From RGIG2041 sp045532715 (GTDB lineage: Bacteria; Bacillota; Clostridia; UBA1381; UMGS1253), in the NCBI GenBank assembly GCA_045532715.1, contig JAZSGM010000069.1, positions 1 to 7,042 on the forward strand: a DNA stretch of 7,042 nt, in the 5' to 3' direction. Made by a program: the position numbers and the translations under genes. Below the pieces are notes generated by a model. The model did no database searches. It was not told where the DNA came from and saw only the letters and a program-made list of their open reading frames with translations. Numbering within the stretch: the first letter of the stretch is position 1; each line of letters opens with the position of its first letter. Positions 5,032-7,042 of the stretch are shown one piece after another.

Positions 5032-5442
5032 ATGATAAAGGTTTTAATCGGCAAAAAGGGCACCGGCAAGACAAAGACATTGATTGCCAGCGTAACAGAT
5101 GCAGCGGCGAACGCACAGGGAGATTTGGTATTTATCAGCTCCGACACAAAGCGCCATATGTATGACATTCCGCATAAGGTAAGAATGGTGGATACTTCCG
5201 CTTTCGAGCTGAAGGTCTATGACGAGTTCTACGGCTTCATCTGCGGTCTTCTGTCGAATAACTTTGACATTTCTCATATGTATATTGACAGTATGTACAA
5301 AATCGTGAAGGACCAGGAAACAGGTCTTGAAAAATTCTTCGAGGACATTAGCGCTCTTGCGGAGCAGTACAACATTGATTTCATGTTCACTATGAGCATG
5401 GACGATGCGGATGCACCGGAGTTCATTAAAAAGTATTTATAA
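5032..5442 (+). CDS. Small P-loop NTPase-like protein of unknown function
   Basis: This 136-residue protein opens with a clear Walker A motif, GKKGTGKT (residues 7-14, GxxGxGKT form), directly after a short first strand (IKVLI). A second strand LVFISSD (32-38) follows. A Walker B-like strand is at 82-86 (HMYID), then SM. A later strand and strand-end at FMFTMSMDD (117-125) could hold a sensor-type residue. The size is near the minimum for a P-loop fold, with no room for an extra domain, so it may be a partner or regulator rather than a motor. No signal peptide or membrane segment is seen. The start is set by AAGGAGG (5016-5022) 9 nt upstream. It sits between pgi and thrC with its own promoter, and the context does not reveal its role. 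ATP or GTP binding is likely; hydrolysis is unproven. Confidence 0.8.
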   Translation: MIKVLIGKKGTGKTKTLIASVTDAAANAQGDLVFISSDTKRHMYDIPHKVRMVDTSAFELKVYDEFYGFICGLLSNNFDISHMYIDSMYKIVKDQETGLEKFFEDISALAEQYNIDFMFTMSMDDADAPEFIKKYL

Positions 5443-5456
5443 TTCAAACACACGAG

Positions 5457-5485
5457 CGAGAGCGCACAACACGCTCTCGTTTGTT
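5457..5485 (+). terminator. Hairpin terminator after the P-loop gene
   Basis: CGAGAGCG (5457-5464) pairs perfectly with CGCTCTCG (5472-5479) around a CACAACA loop, followed by the short T-rich tract TTTGTT (5480-5485). The T-tract is interrupted, so termination may be partial and some transcripts may reach thrC 22 nt further on. Confidence 0.6.
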
Positions 5486-5507
5486 ACGTAATGAAGGGAA
5501 GATTTTC

Positions 5508-7010
5508 ATGCAGTATCAAAGCACAAGAGATAAATCCATCAACGTGTCTGCCGCCGAGGCAATCAAGACCGGCTTGTCCCGCGAGGGCGGTCTGTTCGTG
5601 CCGAAGGAAATTCCGCAGATTCCGGTATCGCAGCTGCGCGCACTTTCGAAAATGAACTACAATGAACGCGCCGTGGCGATTCTTTCCAATTTTCTGACCG
5701 ATTTTTCGGACGAAGAAATCACGGAATGTGTGAATGCGGCATACACCAAGGAAAAATTTGAAACCGATACCATTGCACCGGTTTATAAATTAAATGACAC
5801 ACATTATTTTCTGGAGCTTTGGCACGGTCCGACCTGCGCGTTTAAGGATATGGCGCTGCAGATTCTGCCGCACCTGCTGACCAAATCCATTGCCAAGTGC
5901 GGTGCCAAGGAAGAATGCGTCATTTTGGTTGCAACCTCCGGCGATACCGGTAAAGCAGCACTGGAGGGCTTCAAGGATGTACGCGGCACACGCATTTTCG
6001 TATTCTATCCGGACAAGGGCGTCAGTGAAATCCAGAAGCTGCAGATGATTACGCAGGAGGGCAACAATGTCGGTGTTGCCGCGGTAGACGGTAACTTTGA
6101 CGATGCGCAGACCGGCGTAAAGAAAATCTTCACCGACGAAGATTACAAGGCACTTTTAAAGGTCAACGGCTTTGCTCTTTCGAGTGCAAACTCCATCAAC
6201 TGGGGCCGCCTTGTGCCGCAGATTGTGTATTATTTCTCCGCTTATGCGGATTTGGTAAAGAACAAGGAAATCGAGTTCGGCGATAAAATCAATTTCGCCG
6301 TACCGACCGGTAACTTCGGCAATATCTTAGCCGGCTATTACGCTATGAAGATGGGACTGCCGGTGAATAAATTTATTTGTGCATCAAATGAAAACAACGT
6401 GCTGACCGATTTCATCAACACCGGCGTATACGACAGAAACCGAAAGTTCCACACCACCATCTCGCCGTCGATGGACATTCTGGTGTCCAGCAACTTAGAG
6501 CGCCTGCTCTTTGATATTACAAACGGCGATGACAATAAGGTGGCAGGCTATATGGCTGCGCTGATGCGCGACGGTAAGTACGAGGTTTCCGCCGCGGACA
6601 AGGCAAAGATTCAGTCGTTGTTCTATGCCGCTTGCTGTGACGATACACAGACGAAAAACACCATCGCCGCTGTCAACACAAAATACAGCTACGTCATGGA
6701 TACGCACACCGCCGTTGCAAAGTATGTTTGCGACAAATACATTGAGGAAACAGGCGACACCACAAAAACGGTGATTGCTTCTACGGCGAGTCCGTTTAAG
6801 TTTAACCAGAGCGTATTAATCGCCATTGAAGGGCTTGCAAGCGTTGCGGGCAAGGACGAGTTCGAGCTGCTCGACGCTCTGTCCCAGACCAGTGATATGC
6901 CGATTCCGGCTTCGCTGTCCGCGCTCAAAACCAAGCCGAAGCTCTTTAACCTCAAGTGCGAAAAAACACAGCTTAAACAGGTTGTCAGCGAATTTTTACA
7001 GGTAGAATAA
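5508..7010 (+). CDS. thrC: Threonine synthase
   Basis: A cytoplasmic PLP enzyme that converts O-phosphohomoserine to threonine and phosphate, the last step of threonine synthesis. The 500-residue product is the long class of threonine synthase (E. coli/yeast type): an N-terminal domain (about 1-85, starting YQSTRD) and then the PLP fold. The PLP lysine is Lys113 in ELWHGPTCAFKDMALQ (103-118). The cofactor-phosphate and substrate segments ATSGDTGKA (142-150), SANSINWGRL (226-235) and VPTGNFGN (265-272) are present, as are MDTHTAVA (397-404) and ASTASPFKF (424-432). The start at 5508 is preferred to an upstream in-frame TTG at 5481 because AAGGGA (5494-5499) lies 8 nt before it, homologues begin with MxYxSTR, and the TTG falls in the terminator tail. 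No dedicated promoter or leader-peptide attenuator is evident. It appears intact. Confidence 0.97.
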   Translation: MQYQSTRDKSINVSAAEAIKTGLSREGGLFVPKEIPQIPVSQLRALSKMNYNERAVAILSNFLTDFSDEEITECVNAAYTKEKFETDTIAPVYKLNDTHYFLELWHGPTCAFKDMALQILPHLLTKSIAKCGAKEECVILVATSGDTGKAALEGFKDVRGTRIFVFYPDKGVSEIQKLQMITQEGNNVGVAAVDGNFDDAQTGVKKIFTDEDYKALLKVNGFALSSANSINWGRLVPQIVYYFSAYADLVKNKEIEFGDKINFAVPTGNFGNILAGYYAMKMGLPVNKFICASNENNVLTDFINTGVYDRNRKFHTTISPSMDILVSSNLERLLFDITNGDDNKVAGYMAALMRDGKYEVSAADKAKIQSLFYAACCDDTQTKNTIAAVNTKYSYVMDTHTAVAKYVCDKYIEETGDTTKTVIASTASPFKFNQSVLIAIEGLASVAGKDEFELLDALSQTSDMPIPASLSALKTKPKLFNLKCEKTQLKQVVSEFLQVE

Positions 7011-7022
7011 GTAAATCAACAT

Positions 7023-7042
7023 AAAAAGACTCCCCGGGGCGT
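7023..7042 (+). terminator. Probable left half of the thrC terminator, cut by the window edge
   Basis: AAAAAGAC (7023-7030) followed by the palindrome CCCCGGGG (7032-7039) and CGT lies 12 nt after the thrC stop. An A-run plus GC-rich arm is how many bidirectional terminators begin, and the final GT would continue a GTCTTTTT arm. The right half lies outside the window, so this is only probable. Confidence 0.4.

Noticed and set aside
5438..5443. Perfect TATAAT before thrC as its promoter
   Set aside because: No -35 box lies at 16-18 bp and no TG extension precedes it; it overlaps the end of the P-loop gene and would put a terminator-like hairpin in the leader. It remains possible but unsupported.

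Overview
The window looks like chromosomal housekeeping DNA from a Gram-positive anaerobe of the Clostridia (Bacillota), probably near the Ruminococcaceae/Oscillospiraceae. This is an inference. It rests on strong AGGAGG-type ribosome binding sites, clostridial-type short intergenic regions with A/T-rich promoters around moderately GC-rich genes, and protein families typical of that group: a DUF378/YuzA-type membrane protein, a short NfeD plus SPFH pair, and a ~450-residue Firmicutes-type Pgi. No insertion sequence, phage gene, CRISPR array, tRNA or rRNA was seen.

Layout. Bases 1-161 hold no supported gene but carry a bidirectional terminator (51-88) and a second inverted repeat (121-149). 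A 70-residue DUF378 membrane protein runs leftward (162-374). The gap 375-727 holds the most interesting element: a well-formed promoter (526-554), a start point that falls on the first base of a ~100-nt RNA closed by perfect nested stems (561-660), and a UUCG-capped intrinsic terminator (683-709). A small 41-residue protein gene (728-853) follows at once. A leftward nfeD-SPFH operon (2231 to 876) meets this small gene tail to tail, and its terminator lies inside the small gene's 3' end. Upstream of nfeD, also leftward, is a cytoplasmic beta-propeller protein (3409-2294) resembling glycosidase/sialidase propellers.

From a divergent promoter region (3410-3566) three genes run rightward: pgi (glucose-6-phosphate isomerase, 3567-4919), a small P-loop protein of unknown role (5032-5442), and thrC (threonine synthase, 5508-7010). 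A hairpin follows the P-loop gene, and the start of a likely terminator follows thrC at the window edge.

How the genes fit together. nfeD and the SPFH gene are a known membrane-microdomain pair and are translationally close. pgi and thrC serve central carbon metabolism and threonine synthesis and are not obviously linked. The five promoters called here share an unusual pattern: a TTGCA-type -35 box and a 17-bp spacer before the -10. The best candidate for something undescribed is the structured RNA at 561-709, either a free small RNA or an attenuator leader for the 41-residue protein.
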